Origin: CBDFFW01 sp965246945
Lineage (GTDB): Bacteria; Pseudomonadota; Alphaproteobacteria; UBA11073
DNA length: 64,000 nucleotides
NCBI GenBank assembly: GCA_965246945.1
Contig: CBDFFW010000001.1
Coordinates: 186,001-250,000 of the forward strand
Direction of reading: 5' to 3'
Of the stretch, positions 7,767 to 15,768 are shown one piece after another; position 1 is the first letter of the stretch; the number at the start of each line of letters is the position of its first letter. The notes under the pieces were generated by a model, which was given only the letters and a program-made list of their open reading frames with translations, did no database searches and had not been told where the DNA came from. Made by a program: the position numbers and the translations under genes.

Positions 7767-9746
7767 ATGCTCGACTGGTTCACGAAACTAAGCCGTACAA
7801 TTATCGGCCCCGCGCGGGATCCCATGGCGCCTGGCATGAAGCAGCATTTGGTGCTGGCCGCATTTCTGGCTTGGGTGGGGATTGGTGCCGATGGATTGTC
7901 ATCGGCCAATTATGGGCCGCAAGAAGCGTATATCGCGCTCGCTGGGCATAATTTTCTGGCCATTTATTTGGCGATTGCCACGGCGCTGACCGTATTTGTG
8001 ATCAGCACCGCTTATAACCAAGTAATTGAGCTATTTCCATCAGGCGGCGGCGGGTATAAGGTCGCCAGCCAATTGCTGGGGCCCTTCGCTGGTTTGGTTT
8101 CCGGCGCGGCGTTGACGGTGGATTATGTGTTGACCATCGCCATTTCGATTGCCAGCGGCGCGGATGCGTTGCTGAGTTTGTTGCCAGCTTATTTTCATCA
8201 ATGGAAACTGGTTTTTTCGATTGCGCTAACCATTGGTTTGCTGGTCATCAATCTGCGCGGGGTGAAAGAATCCATTAAAATTCTGATGCCGATTTTCTTG
8301 GGTTTTTTAGTGACTCATTTGATCTTCATCCTGTGCGGGATTTTCCTGCACCGCGAAGGTTTGGGCCATATTTGGGAAAACACGCAAAATGAAACGGTCG
8401 GTGCGATTGATACACTGGGGCCAATTGGTGTGATTGCCTTGCTGCTGCGGGCCTTTGCGTTGGGCGGCGGGACCTATACCGGTATTGAAGCGGTATCCAA
8501 CAACGTGCATATGCTGAAAGAGCCGCGCATTAAAACCGCGAAAGTAACGATGCTGTATATGGCGGTATCATTGGCAGTAATGGCCGGCGGGTTAATCTTG
8601 TTATATTTACTGTGGGGCGTGCAGCCGGTCGAAGGCAAAACACTGAACGCGATTGCATTTGAAAATATTCTAAACCATGTGCTGGGCGTGGGGCATTTTC
8701 TGAATTTCCCCATTCTGACGATCACCATGTTTTTTGCGGCTGCCATTTTATTTGTCGGTGCGAATACCGGTTATTTGGCGGGTCCGGCGGTGCTGGCCAA
8801 TATGGCGCGCGGCGATTGGATGCCGCATCAATTCAGTGCGCTGTCCTCCCGCCTGGTCACCTATAATGGGATGATTTTAATGGCCATTGCCGCCTCCGTC
8901 ATTCTAGCCATTACCCATGCCCGCGTGGAATTGCTGGTGGTTTTATATAGTATCAACGTGTTTCTTACTTTCACCTTCAGCTTACTCGGCTTATGCCGTT
9001 ACTGGCTGCAGGTGTGGAAACCGGAAAGCCGCTGGATTGTGCTGCCACGGTTCATGCTGGCTTTTATGGGTTTATGCGTCACCGGCGGGATTTTAATTGT
9101 CACCACTTTTGAAAAATTCACGGCCGGCGGGTGGCTGACCATGCTGATCACCGGCACGCTGATCGGTTTGTGTATTTTAACCAAACGGCATTACGAGGGC
9201 GTGAATAAACGGTTGGAGCTGGTCAGCCAGCAATTCATTCAGCGTTTGACCATTCCCGCTGAACTACCAACCGTGCCGGTGCCGCAACCGCAGGCCCCCA
9301 CCGGCGTGTTTTTTGTCGGCGGCAATATCGGGATTGGGATGCATATGGTGGAACAGGCCCTGCAATTATTTCCGAATAAATTTAAAAATCTGGTGTTTTT
9401 ACGCGTGGGCGAAATTGATGCCGAAAGCTATGAGGGCGATACCAAATTACGCGAATTAAGAATGGCGGTCGATCATGATTTGAAAGATTATTGCACGCAT
9501 GCGCAGCATCTGGGTTTTGCCGCTTTCGCCTATCACCGGTACGGCCAGGATAAAATTGCCGAGATGATGAAATTATACGATGAAGTGCATGCGCAATATA
9601 GCGATTGCACCTTTTTCGCAACCAAGCTGGTTTTTGCCGATGAGGGCCCGCTGACCCGTATGCTGCACAACAACATCGCCTATCTGCTCCAACGTCGCTT
9701 ACATTTGCATGGCGATATTATGCTGCTGCTGCCAGTGAAGGTTTAA
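7767..9746 (+). CDS. APC-superfamily permease, KimA-like (potassium or amino acid)
   Basis: A 659-residue integral membrane protein with about 12 hydrophobic helices up to residue 470 and a soluble C-terminal domain of about 160 residues. Early motifs (GADGLSSANYGPQEAY, then FPSGGGGYKVASQLLG, then LTVDYVLTIAISIASGADA) are the pattern of the KimA/YdaO group of APC transporters, which take up K+ by proton symport. The ANTGYLAGPAVLANMARGDWMP segment fits helix 8 of that group. The soluble tail may sense ligand, as in KimA. An amino acid substrate cannot be excluded from sequence alone. It stands as a single gene. Confidence 0.8.
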   Translation: MLDWFTKLSRTIIGPARDPMAPGMKQHLVLAAFLAWVGIGADGLSSANYGPQEAYIALAGHNFLAIYLAIATALTVFVISTAYNQVIELFPSGGGGYKVASQLLGPFAGLVSGAALTVDYVLTIAISIASGADALLSLLPAYFHQWKLVFSIALTIGLLVINLRGVKESIKILMPIFLGFLVTHLIFILCGIFLHREGLGHIWENTQNETVGAIDTLGPIGVIALLLRAFALGGGTYTGIEAVSNNVHMLKEPRIKTAKVTMLYMAVSLAVMAGGLILLYLLWGVQPVEGKTLNAIAFENILNHVLGVGHFLNFPILTITMFFAAAILFVGANTGYLAGPAVLANMARGDWMPHQFSALSSRLVTYNGMILMAIAASVILAITHARVELLVVLYSINVFLTFTFSLLGLCRYWLQVWKPESRWIVLPRFMLAFMGLCVTGGILIVTTFEKFTAGGWLTMLITGTLIGLCILTKRHYEGVNKRLELVSQQFIQRLTIPAELPTVPVPQPQAPTGVFFVGGNIGIGMHMVEQALQLFPNKFKNLVFLRVGEIDAESYEGDTKLRELRMAVDHDLKDYCTHAQHLGFAAFAYHRYGQDKIAEMMKLYDEVHAQYSDCTFFATKLVFADEGPLTRMLHNNIAYLLQRRLHLHGDIMLLLPVKV

Positions 9747-9809
9747 TTTCCTATTTCCTTAGCTAAATTTTTGCGCTAGGCTGCTCGCTTGTAATTAAGG
9801 AGATAATGT

Positions 9810-10289
9810 ATGAGTAGAGATCTGAAAGCTATTTTTGCAACTGCCAGAGAGATAACTGACCCATATGCTTTAGAAGCAAAATTGGCTGAGTTACCAAAAG
9901 AAAGTTTATCGGCAGCGGCTTGGGAAACTGTATGGAAAATGCGTTTTGCTGTTTTAGAGGCTTTACTGCCCGAATCAGAATTGGCTTATATGTTTCCAGT
10001 TGAAGACATAGATCCTTTTGTTACCTGCGCAGTCGCCTTTAAGCAAAGTTTGCACCTAGAAGATTCTTTAAGAATAAAAAATATCGATGCTTTGGCTGGC
10101 CGTTTAGCTGAAAAATTTATAGCGCAAGCCTTATGTGCCGCCGCTCACCAAGACGTAAATTTATATACAATATCTATAGCTGCCGCACAAGAATGTGACC
10201 TTTTAAGTAAAAGCGAAGCATCGGCTAATACATTTGTTAAAGTGCCAAGCCGTGCTGCGTGTTCACCATCTGCACTGGTGCCTGCCTGA
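9810..10289 (+). CDS. Hypothetical soluble helical protein
   Basis: A 159-residue protein with no recognised domain. It is preceded by a strong AAGGAG site before ATG 9810. Composition is rich in Ala, Glu, Lys and Leu in repeated amphipathic helices, without membrane segments or a signal peptide. The last 15 residues (from about SRAACSPS) look less ordered. The next gene, an HxlR regulator, starts 65 bases downstream. Confidence 0.65.
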   Translation: MSRDLKAIFATAREITDPYALEAKLAELPKESLSAAAWETVWKMRFAVLEALLPESELAYMFPVEDIDPFVTCAVAFKQSLHLEDSLRIKNIDALAGRLAEKFIAQALCAAAHQDVNLYTISIAAAQECDLLSKSEASANTFVKVPSRAACSPSALVPA

Positions 10290-10354
10290 TCAGCGAACAC
10301 TCTCTTTTTGAACCAGCGGCTTGTCAGGGATTAAAAAGATACTTAAGTAATGTT

Positions 10355-10681
10355 ATGGTTAAAAAATCTGTTGTTGAAACCACTGAAGATTGCCCGGTTG
10401 AGCGCACGCTGGAAATCATCGGCGGTAAATGGAAAAGCGTGATCCTTTATCAACTCATTGGTGGCGCTCAACGGTTTAATGGGTTGCGTCGTCTGCTGCC
10501 GCAGGTCACCCCCCGCATGCTGACCAAGCAATTGCGGGAATTGGAAGAAAGCGGTTTGCTGGAGCGCACTGTGCATCCGCAAATGCCGCCACGTGTCGAT
10601 TACCGGTTGACTGATGTCGGCAAAACCTTGAAACCCGTTTTAATGTCGCTCAAAAAATGGGGCGAGGCGTATTTAAGTTAG
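10355..10681 (+). CDS. HxlR-family winged-helix transcriptional regulator
   Basis: A 108-residue protein with the HxlR pattern: CPVERTLEIIGGKWKSVILYQL, then RFNGLRRLLPQVTPRMLTKQLRELEESGLLER, and a final VDYRLTDVGKTL. HxlR proteins bind DNA as dimers and often sense electrophiles through the conserved N-terminal Cys (here Cys 12). I chose ATG 10355; an in-frame upstream extension to 10259 has no family similarity. It lies 4 bases before the PhaE-like gene, so it may belong to or control the PHA synthase operon. Confidence 0.9.
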   Translation: MVKKSVVETTEDCPVERTLEIIGGKWKSVILYQLIGGAQRFNGLRRLLPQVTPRMLTKQLRELEESGLLERTVHPQMPPRVDYRLTDVGKTLKPVLMSLKKWGEAYLS

Positions 10682-10685
10682 TTTA

Positions 10686-11048
10686 GTGACCGACCAACCC
10701 GATCTGGCGCAAATAACTCAAGCCTATGCCGAAGCATGGCAGCAGCAATGGCGGCAATTATTGCAAGATCCGCAATGGCAAAGTTTATGGGCGCAATATG
10801 CCGCGCAAATACCGCCAGCCCCTGCTACAACCAGTCCAATGCCGGATATGACACAGATGATGTCGCAATTTGCGCAAAATTTTGGTATGCCTAATTTAAA
10901 TGCGTCCCCTGCCACACCTGCTGCCGCTGATGCTGGCGCTGGGCTCCGATCTGTGGGCGCGCGGTGCGAGCGGCTCGCCGTCGAACTGGCCGAACTTCGG
11001 CAGCGCGTGGCCATTTTGGAACAACAACTTTCCGATCCACGGCAATAA
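10686..11048 (+). CDS. PhaE-like PHA synthase accessory subunit
   Basis: A 120-residue protein starting with GTG directly after the HxlR stop. The N-terminal half is dominated by Gln and Trp (QQQWRQLLQDPQWQSLW), the middle is Pro/Met-rich, and the C-terminus has a heptad-like helix (VELAELRQRVAILEQQL). Short Q/W-rich proteins with a terminal coiled coil immediately upstream of a 355-residue PhaC are typical of the PhaE subunit of class III PHA synthases. PhaE is needed for full polymerase activity. It is shorter than characterised PhaE proteins, so the call rests mainly on composition and neighbourhood. Confidence 0.6.
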   Translation: MTDQPDLAQITQAYAEAWQQQWRQLLQDPQWQSLWAQYAAQIPPAPATTSPMPDMTQMMSQFAQNFGMPNLNASPATPAAADAGAGLRSVGARCERLAVELAELRQRVAILEQQLSDPRQ

Positions 11049-11106
11049 CTACTTGGATCCGTTAGCCTCGCGCGATAAGTGCGGGGGTTCAAATAATCCC
11101 TGGTTA

Positions 11107-12171
11107 ATGTTTGAAGCCCCAACCCCTTGGGTTGAGGATAACAAAAATTTCTCAACCGTTGCTTATCAAGATTATTTACAAACCTATTGGCAGGAAATCG
11201 CCAATGGTTTGCAGCGCTATGTCCAGCATCCGGTTTTTCCAACGCAACCGCATGGTCGCATAATTTGGCAAATTGGTAATGCCAAACTTTATGCGTATGG
11301 TGAGCCCCATCAACCACCTGTTTTGCTAGTGCCATCTTTGGTCAACGGTGCGCAGATTATGGATTTATTGCCGGATCATTCTTTGGCGCAGTGGCTCGCT
11401 GAGCAAGGCATTGCCAGTTATTTGTTGGATTGGGGTAGTCCAGGTATATGGGAACAACAATTCAATTTAGATGGTTATTTAAGTCAAATTTTGTTGCCGG
11501 CTTTGCAGCGGTTAAACCATGAACATCGTCAGTCGGTTACCTTGCTCGGTTATTGTATGGGTGGTTTGCTGGCTTTGGCTGCAGCCCAACTGCGGCCTGA
11601 TTTGGTGAAGGGCTTAAGCTTATGGGCCACGCCGTGGGATTTCCATGCCAGCGGCTATCCCAGCCTGCCGCCTAAGCTATGGGCACAATATCTAACTGCC
11701 GCTGAACCGCACCAACAATTCCCCGCGGAATGGCTAAACCTGTTATTTTTTTGGCGCGATCCCTTAGGTGCGTTGGAAAAATGGCGCAAGCTGGCCCAAC
11801 TGACGGATCCGGCTGCCATTACCCGTTTTGTGGCGACTGAGTTTTGGGCGCAGCAAGGCATACCGCTGGCGTTGCCGCTGGCCAACGATTGTTTTACGGG
11901 CTGGTTCGGGCAAAACACGCCGCATCGCCAGCAATGGTCGGTGCTGGGCCAGCTTATCAATCCCGCACAATTGGCGCTGCCCACGATGCTGATCCAAGCG
12001 CAAGGTGATCGCATTGTCCCGCCTGCTAGCTCAGCGCCACTGGCCAAACTTATTCCGCATGCCTGGTCGCTCACCCCCGCTTTGGGCCATGTGGGCTTGA
12101 TGGCGAGCAGCCGCGCGCCGGCGCAAATCTGGCAACCCTTTTTGCTATGGTTGAAACAACTTTACGCTTGA
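11107..12171 (+). CDS. phaC: Polyhydroxyalkanoate synthase, class III-type PhaC
   Basis: From ATG 11107 the protein is 354 residues, the size of class III/IV PhaC. The alpha/beta-hydrolase core carries the lipase-like box GYCMGG with the nucleophile Cys 150. The catalytic Asp is in GDRIVPP and the His in GHVG near the C-terminus. The conserved DWGSPG segment (about 108-113) also fits. The enzyme polymerises hydroxyacyl-CoA into PHA storage granules. A frame extension back to 10900 overlaps the PhaE-like gene and has no similarity, so I reject it. The 3' end overlaps the convergent SDR gene by 10 bases. No phaA, phaB or clear phasin gene is adjacent. Confidence 0.88.
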   Translation: MFEAPTPWVEDNKNFSTVAYQDYLQTYWQEIANGLQRYVQHPVFPTQPHGRIIWQIGNAKLYAYGEPHQPPVLLVPSLVNGAQIMDLLPDHSLAQWLAEQGIASYLLDWGSPGIWEQQFNLDGYLSQILLPALQRLNHEHRQSVTLLGYCMGGLLALAAAQLRPDLVKGLSLWATPWDFHASGYPSLPPKLWAQYLTAAEPHQQFPAEWLNLLFFWRDPLGALEKWRKLAQLTDPAAITRFVATEFWAQQGIPLALPLANDCFTGWFGQNTPHRQQWSVLGQLINPAQLALPTMLIQAQGDRIVPPASSAPLAKLIPHAWSLTPALGHVGLMASSRAPAQIWQPFLLWLKQLYA

Positions 12172-12917
12172 TCACGGTGTATTTGAAAGCCGCTCCAAGA
12201 CTGGTTGACCGGCATGATTTCCAGACGGTTAATATTGATATGCGGTGGCTGGATGGCCAGCCAATATATCGTTTCAGCAATGTTTTGCGGTGTTAATGGC
12301 TGCATATCTGCATATAAATTATCTGATTTCGTTTGATCGCCTTGGGTTCGTACCAGCGTAAATTCCGTTTCCGCCATGCCTGGTTCTAGCGAAGTAACCC
12401 GCACGCCGGTACCATGTAAATCGGAACGAAGCCCCAGCGAAAATTGGGTTACGAAGGCTTTGGTCGCCGCATAGACATTGCCGCCTGGATAAGGGTAGGT
12501 TGCCGCAATCGAACTTAAATTAACAATAAGTCCCTTTTGCTGAATGAGACGGGGCAATAAATGATGGGTGATTGAGACCAGACCGCTGATATTGGTCTCA
12601 ATCATGGTGTGCCAATCCGCCAAGTTAGTTTGTGGTGCTGGGGCTGTGCCCAGGGCCAAACCGGCATTGTTGATCAAAACATCGATGGCCTGAAACTTCT
12701 CTGGTAAATTGGCAATCGCTGTTTCTATAGCTTGGTTATTTTGCATGTCAAAAGCTAGAATGGCCAATTGCTCATCGCCTAATTCAGCTTGTAATGCCGC
12801 TAAACGTTCAACGCGCCGACCGGTTGCGATAACTTGCCAATCCGCTTGAATAAAACGTTTGGCAGTGGCCAAGCCAAAACCTGATGTTGCGCCCGTAATT
12901 AAAACAGTTTTGGTCAT
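12162..12917 (-). CDS. Short-chain dehydrogenase/reductase, YdfG-like
   Basis: This 251-residue protein is a classical SDR. The nucleotide-binding motif is TGATSGFG (residues 8-15), then NNAG (about 86-89), a Ser in LSSIAA, and the catalytic YxxxK as YAATK (about 149-153). The PGMAETEF loop after the active site is typical of the YdfG serine/3-hydroxy acid dehydrogenase group, which is NADP-dependent; the GRR after the second strand fits NADP preference. Substrate is not certain. It is convergent with phaC and divergent from the Y-family polymerase gene. Confidence 0.88.
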   Translation of the reverse strand: MTKTVLITGATSGFGLATAKRFIQADWQVIATGRRVERLAALQAELGDEQLAILAFDMQNNQAIETAIANLPEKFQAIDVLINNAGLALGTAPAPQTNLADWHTMIETNISGLVSITHHLLPRLIQQKGLIVNLSSIAATYPYPGGNVYAATKAFVTQFSLGLRSDLHGTGVRVTSLEPGMAETEFTLVRTQGDQTKSDNLYADMQPLTPQNIAETIYWLAIQPPHININRLEIMPVNQSWSGFQIHRDQA

Positions 12918-13005
12918 CCATTTAATTAGATAAACAATTCGCGTTTAACAACCGCAAAAAAATCTTTGCATATGTTCTAATTTTGTTCTATAAGCGTTAA
13001 GGATC

Positions 13006-14370
13006 ATGAGCTGGGGATTTACCGGATATGGTCTACCGATCAAAGCGCCAAAACCGCCGTTGGAAAATTTTTTGACCCCAACGCCGTTTCCCGTGAAACC
13101 ATTGGCGAGACCCACTGTCATAGAAACAAATAATTGTTCATTACGCTGGTTATTTATTGATTTTAATAGTTATTTTGCTAGCGTCGAGCAACAATTTCAA
13201 CCCCATTTACGTGGCAAGCCAACCATTGTCGTGCCTATGTATACCGATAGCACTTGTGCTATCGCAGTAAGTTATGAAGCACGTGTATATGGCATCAAAA
13301 CAGGCACGCCTGTATGGGAAGCCAAACAGCGCTGTCCAGATTTACAAATCACCATGGCGCGACATGAGTTATATGTTAAAACCCATCAGGCGCTTCAACA
13401 AACAATCGAAGAATGCATCCCCGTTAGCCAAGTGTGCTCGATTGATGAATTTGCCTGCGAATTGCTGTCCAATGAGCAAACACCTGAATTTGCTAAGTCA
13501 TTGGCTTCACAAATCAAAGCCAATATTGCCAAGCAAGTTGGACCTTATATTAAATGCTCTATTGGTATCGGCCCTAATCTATGGTTAGCCAAACAGGCCA
13601 CTGAAATTCAAAAACCGAATGGTTTGATTATCTTAGAAACGCAGCATTTACCAGGACCGCTTTTGCAATTACGATTACAAGATCTAACCGGTATCGGTCA
13701 TAATCTTATTCGCCGTTTGCATAATGCCGGTATCTATTCTATCGACGAATTATGGCGAACTGCTCCCAAACAATTGCGGCGTTTATGGGGGTCTGTGGCA
13801 GGCGAAATCATGTGGTATCGTTTACATGGGTATCCAGACCCAAGTGAAATTAGGGGGCAAGAAAAGTCTTTGGTTGGCCATAGCCGTGTTTTACCACCTT
13901 CACAACGCCTAACTTCTATCGCCCGCTTAGTCGGTCGCCGCTTATTGGCCAAAGCTGCAGCCCGTTTACGAAGATATAATCTGACTTGCCAAAAACTTTT
14001 TTTATCGGTCAAGACTCCTGGTTGGCAAAGCTGGGCAGCTGAAATCAGCTTTGCCGCCCATGACGATAGTTTTCGCCTATTGGCACGTTATGAAGAATTA
14101 TGGGCAGATATGCTATATCATTTAAAAGAACCAGAATTTCTTAAAAAAATAAGCCTTTCACTTTCTGGTCTTCAGGACAATCGCTACATGGTGATGGATC
14201 TTTTTAGCCCTTATACGAATGCCAAACGCCACAAAGCTTTGTCTGTGTTAGATAATCTTAACCAAAAATATGGCAAAGATACGTTAACGATTGGGCCTTT
14301 GCCGAAAGATGAAATTGAAACAAAGATTGCCTTTTCCCGTATTCCTGAGCTATCAGAATTCTTAGAATGA
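13006..14370 (+). CDS. Y-family DNA polymerase (DinB/UmuC/ImuB superfamily)
   Basis: A 454-residue Y-family polymerase. The palm contains FIDFNSYFASVEQQF with its first catalytic Asp, followed by AVSYEARVYGI, and the second acidic pair in SIDEF. The KCSIGIGPNLWLAKQATEIQKPNG segment and the LTGIG helix-hairpin-helix are also typical. Such enzymes copy damaged templates. About 45 residues precede the palm, a Pro-rich extension that contains a parS-like sequence. The subfamily resembles UmuC/ImuB-like proteins without a SOS peptidase partner. No imuA or lexA is adjacent. Its 3' end overlaps rsmG by 4 bases (ATGA), placing an error-prone polymerase in the rsmG-parAB operon. Confidence 0.85.
   Translation: MSWGFTGYGLPIKAPKPPLENFLTPTPFPVKPLARPTVIETNNCSLRWLFIDFNSYFASVEQQFQPHLRGKPTIVVPMYTDSTCAIAVSYEARVYGIKTGTPVWEAKQRCPDLQITMARHELYVKTHQALQQTIEECIPVSQVCSIDEFACELLSNEQTPEFAKSLASQIKANIAKQVGPYIKCSIGIGPNLWLAKQATEIQKPNGLIILETQHLPGPLLQLRLQDLTGIGHNLIRRLHNAGIYSIDELWRTAPKQLRRLWGSVAGEIMWYRLHGYPDPSEIRGQEKSLVGHSRVLPPSQRLTSIARLVGRRLLAKAAARLRRYNLTCQKLFLSVKTPGWQSWAAEISFAAHDDSFRLLARYEELWADMLYHLKEPEFLKKISLSLSGLQDNRYMVMDLFSPYTNAKRHKALSVLDNLNQKYGKDTLTIGPLPKDEIETKIAFSRIPELSEFLE
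13086..13099. promoter_or_regulatory. parS-like site 1 (inside the Y-family polymerase gene)
   Basis: GTTTCCCGTGAAAC differs by one base from the ParB-binding consensus GTTTCACGTGAAAC. It lies in the 5' coding part of the polymerase gene, 2.7 kb from parB. Confidence 0.7.
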
Positions 14371-14966
14371 TCGATTATCTTGAGCAATGGCATGTTTCCC
14401 GTGAAACCCGAGAAAAACTACAGCTTTATCAAAAGATGCTAGAATTATGGCAGCAAAAAATCAATTTAATCAGTTCTGAAACGGTTAATGATATATGGCC
14501 ACGACATTTTATCGATAGTGCCCAGCTTTACCCTTATTTTAAAGATAAAAACATAAATTCATTGATTGATATTGGTAGTGGTGCGGGCTTCCCTGGTATG
14601 GTGTTAGTTATTATGGGAATTCCCAATATAACTTTAATTGAACATGATAAACGCAAAGCAGCTTTCTTAAAAGAGGTTGCTCGTGAAACTGGCACAGCTA
14701 TCAAAGTCTTCGCCAATTCCGTTGAAAACTATCATGAAAAGCCACAAATCATTACTTGTCGTGCTTGGGCACCGCTGTTGCGCTTATTTAATCAGACCAA
14801 GCATCTGGTTTCGCGTGAAACTGAATTTTGGTTATTAAAATCTGAAAATATTGATTTAGAACTAACAGAAGCAACCACAAAATGGCAGTTTAACCAAGAA
14901 AATTTTCCATCGATAACAGATTCACGGGGAACAATCTTGCATTGTTGGACTATTCAGGATAAATAA
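14367..14966 (+). CDS. rsmG: 16S rRNA (guanine-527-N7)-methyltransferase RsmG
   Basis: This 199-residue protein is RsmG (GidB): a helical N-terminus, the WPRHFIDSAQLYP segment, the SAM-binding motif LIDIGSGAGFPG (66-77), then the acidic HDKRKAAFLKE strand and CRAWAPL. RsmG methylates G527 of 16S rRNA; its loss gives low-level streptomycin resistance in other bacteria. The start overlaps the polymerase gene by 4 bases and the stop is 4 bases before the parA start. Two parS-like sequences lie in the gene, and both are read in the frame Val-Ser-Arg-Glu-Thr (residues 10-14 and 148-152). The position upstream of parAB is the usual one in alphaproteobacteria. Confidence 0.95.
   Translation: MIDYLEQWHVSRETREKLQLYQKMLELWQQKINLISSETVNDIWPRHFIDSAQLYPYFKDKNINSLIDIGSGAGFPGMVLVIMGIPNITLIEHDKRKAAFLKEVARETGTAIKVFANSVENYHEKPQIITCRAWAPLLRLFNQTKHLVSRETEFWLLKSENIDLELTEATTKWQFNQENFPSITDSRGTILHCWTIQDK
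14394..14407. promoter_or_regulatory. parS-like site 2 (5' end of rsmG)
   Basis: GTTTCCCGTGAAAC, one mismatch to the ParB-binding consensus, with a T before it. It is translated as Val-Ser-Arg-Glu-Thr at RsmG residues 10-14. Confidence 0.75.
14808..14821. promoter_or_regulatory. parS-like site 3 (3' part of rsmG)
   Basis: GTTTCGCGTGAAAC, one mismatch to the ParB-binding consensus. It is translated as Val-Ser-Arg-Glu-Thr at RsmG residues 148-152. Confidence 0.75.
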
Positions 14967-14970
14967 ATGT

Positions 14971-15768
14971 GTGGCTATCACTACTCCTAAAATTATTACC
15001 ATCGCCAACCAAAAAGGCGGTGTAGGCAAAACCACTACCACCATCAATCTTGCTACTGCGATTGCCGCCATCGGTCAGCGGGTTCTAGTTATTGACTTAG
15101 ATTCGCAAGGTAATGCTTCCACTGGTTTTGGATTGAGCCAAAGCCAACGGCAACACGGTATCTACGACGTATTGTTAGATCAAGCGGTTGCAGATCAATA
15201 TATAGTATCTACACTGGTGCCTGGCCTCGATATCTTGCCTAGTACCGTTGATTTGTCCGGTGCAGAAATTGAATTGGTCAATATTGAACAACGTGAATTT
15301 CGCCTTAAAACCGCTTTGCGGCAAGCAACATTAGGCTATGACTATGTGCTAATCGATTGCCCGCCAGCGCTTGGCTTACTGACTTTAAATGCTTTCATTG
15401 CTGCCCATAGTGTTTTGGTGCCATTACAATGTGAGTTTTACGCCTTAGAAGGATTAAGCCATTTGGTTAGAACGATTGAACGCATCCGTAAAACGCTTAA
15501 TCCACAATTAGAGATCGAAGGAATTGTGCTGACGATGTATGACAAGCGCAGTTCGCTCTCTAATAATGTTGCTGCTGATGTTCGCCACTTTTTCGGAGAT
15601 AAAGTTTACCAAACCGCCATTCCGCGTAATGTGCGCGTCTCCGAAGCACCGTCGCATGGGAAACCGGTGATGCTGTATGATTTCAAATCGACCGGTGCGC
15701 AGGCTTATATCCAATTGGCCAAAGAAATTTTGCAAAAACAAAAAAATAACACTTTAGAGGCTGCCTAA
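14971..15768 (+). CDS. parA: Chromosome partitioning ATPase ParA (Soj)
   Basis: A 265-residue ParA with the deviant Walker A KGGVGKTTT (15-23), the DLDSQGNAS motif and the VLIDCPPALG Walker B region. It has no N-terminal helix-turn-helix, so it is of the chromosomal (Soj) type. ParA forms ATP-dependent dimers on the nucleoid and moves ParB-parS complexes apart. The start is GTG 14971; a nearby ATG at 14967 is out of frame. The stop and the parB start share a base (TAATG). Confidence 0.96.
   Translation: MAITTPKIITIANQKGGVGKTTTTINLATAIAAIGQRVLVIDLDSQGNASTGFGLSQSQRQHGIYDVLLDQAVADQYIVSTLVPGLDILPSTVDLSGAEIELVNIEQREFRLKTALRQATLGYDYVLIDCPPALGLLTLNAFIAAHSVLVPLQCEFYALEGLSHLVRTIERIRKTLNPQLEIEGIVLTMYDKRSSLSNNVAADVRHFFGDKVYQTAIPRNVRVSEAPSHGKPVMLYDFKSTGAQAYIQLAKEILQKQKNNTLEAA

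Noticed and set aside
10900..11106. N-terminal extension of PhaC
   Set aside because: It overlaps the PhaE-like gene and has no family similarity; ATG 11107 gives the normal class III size.
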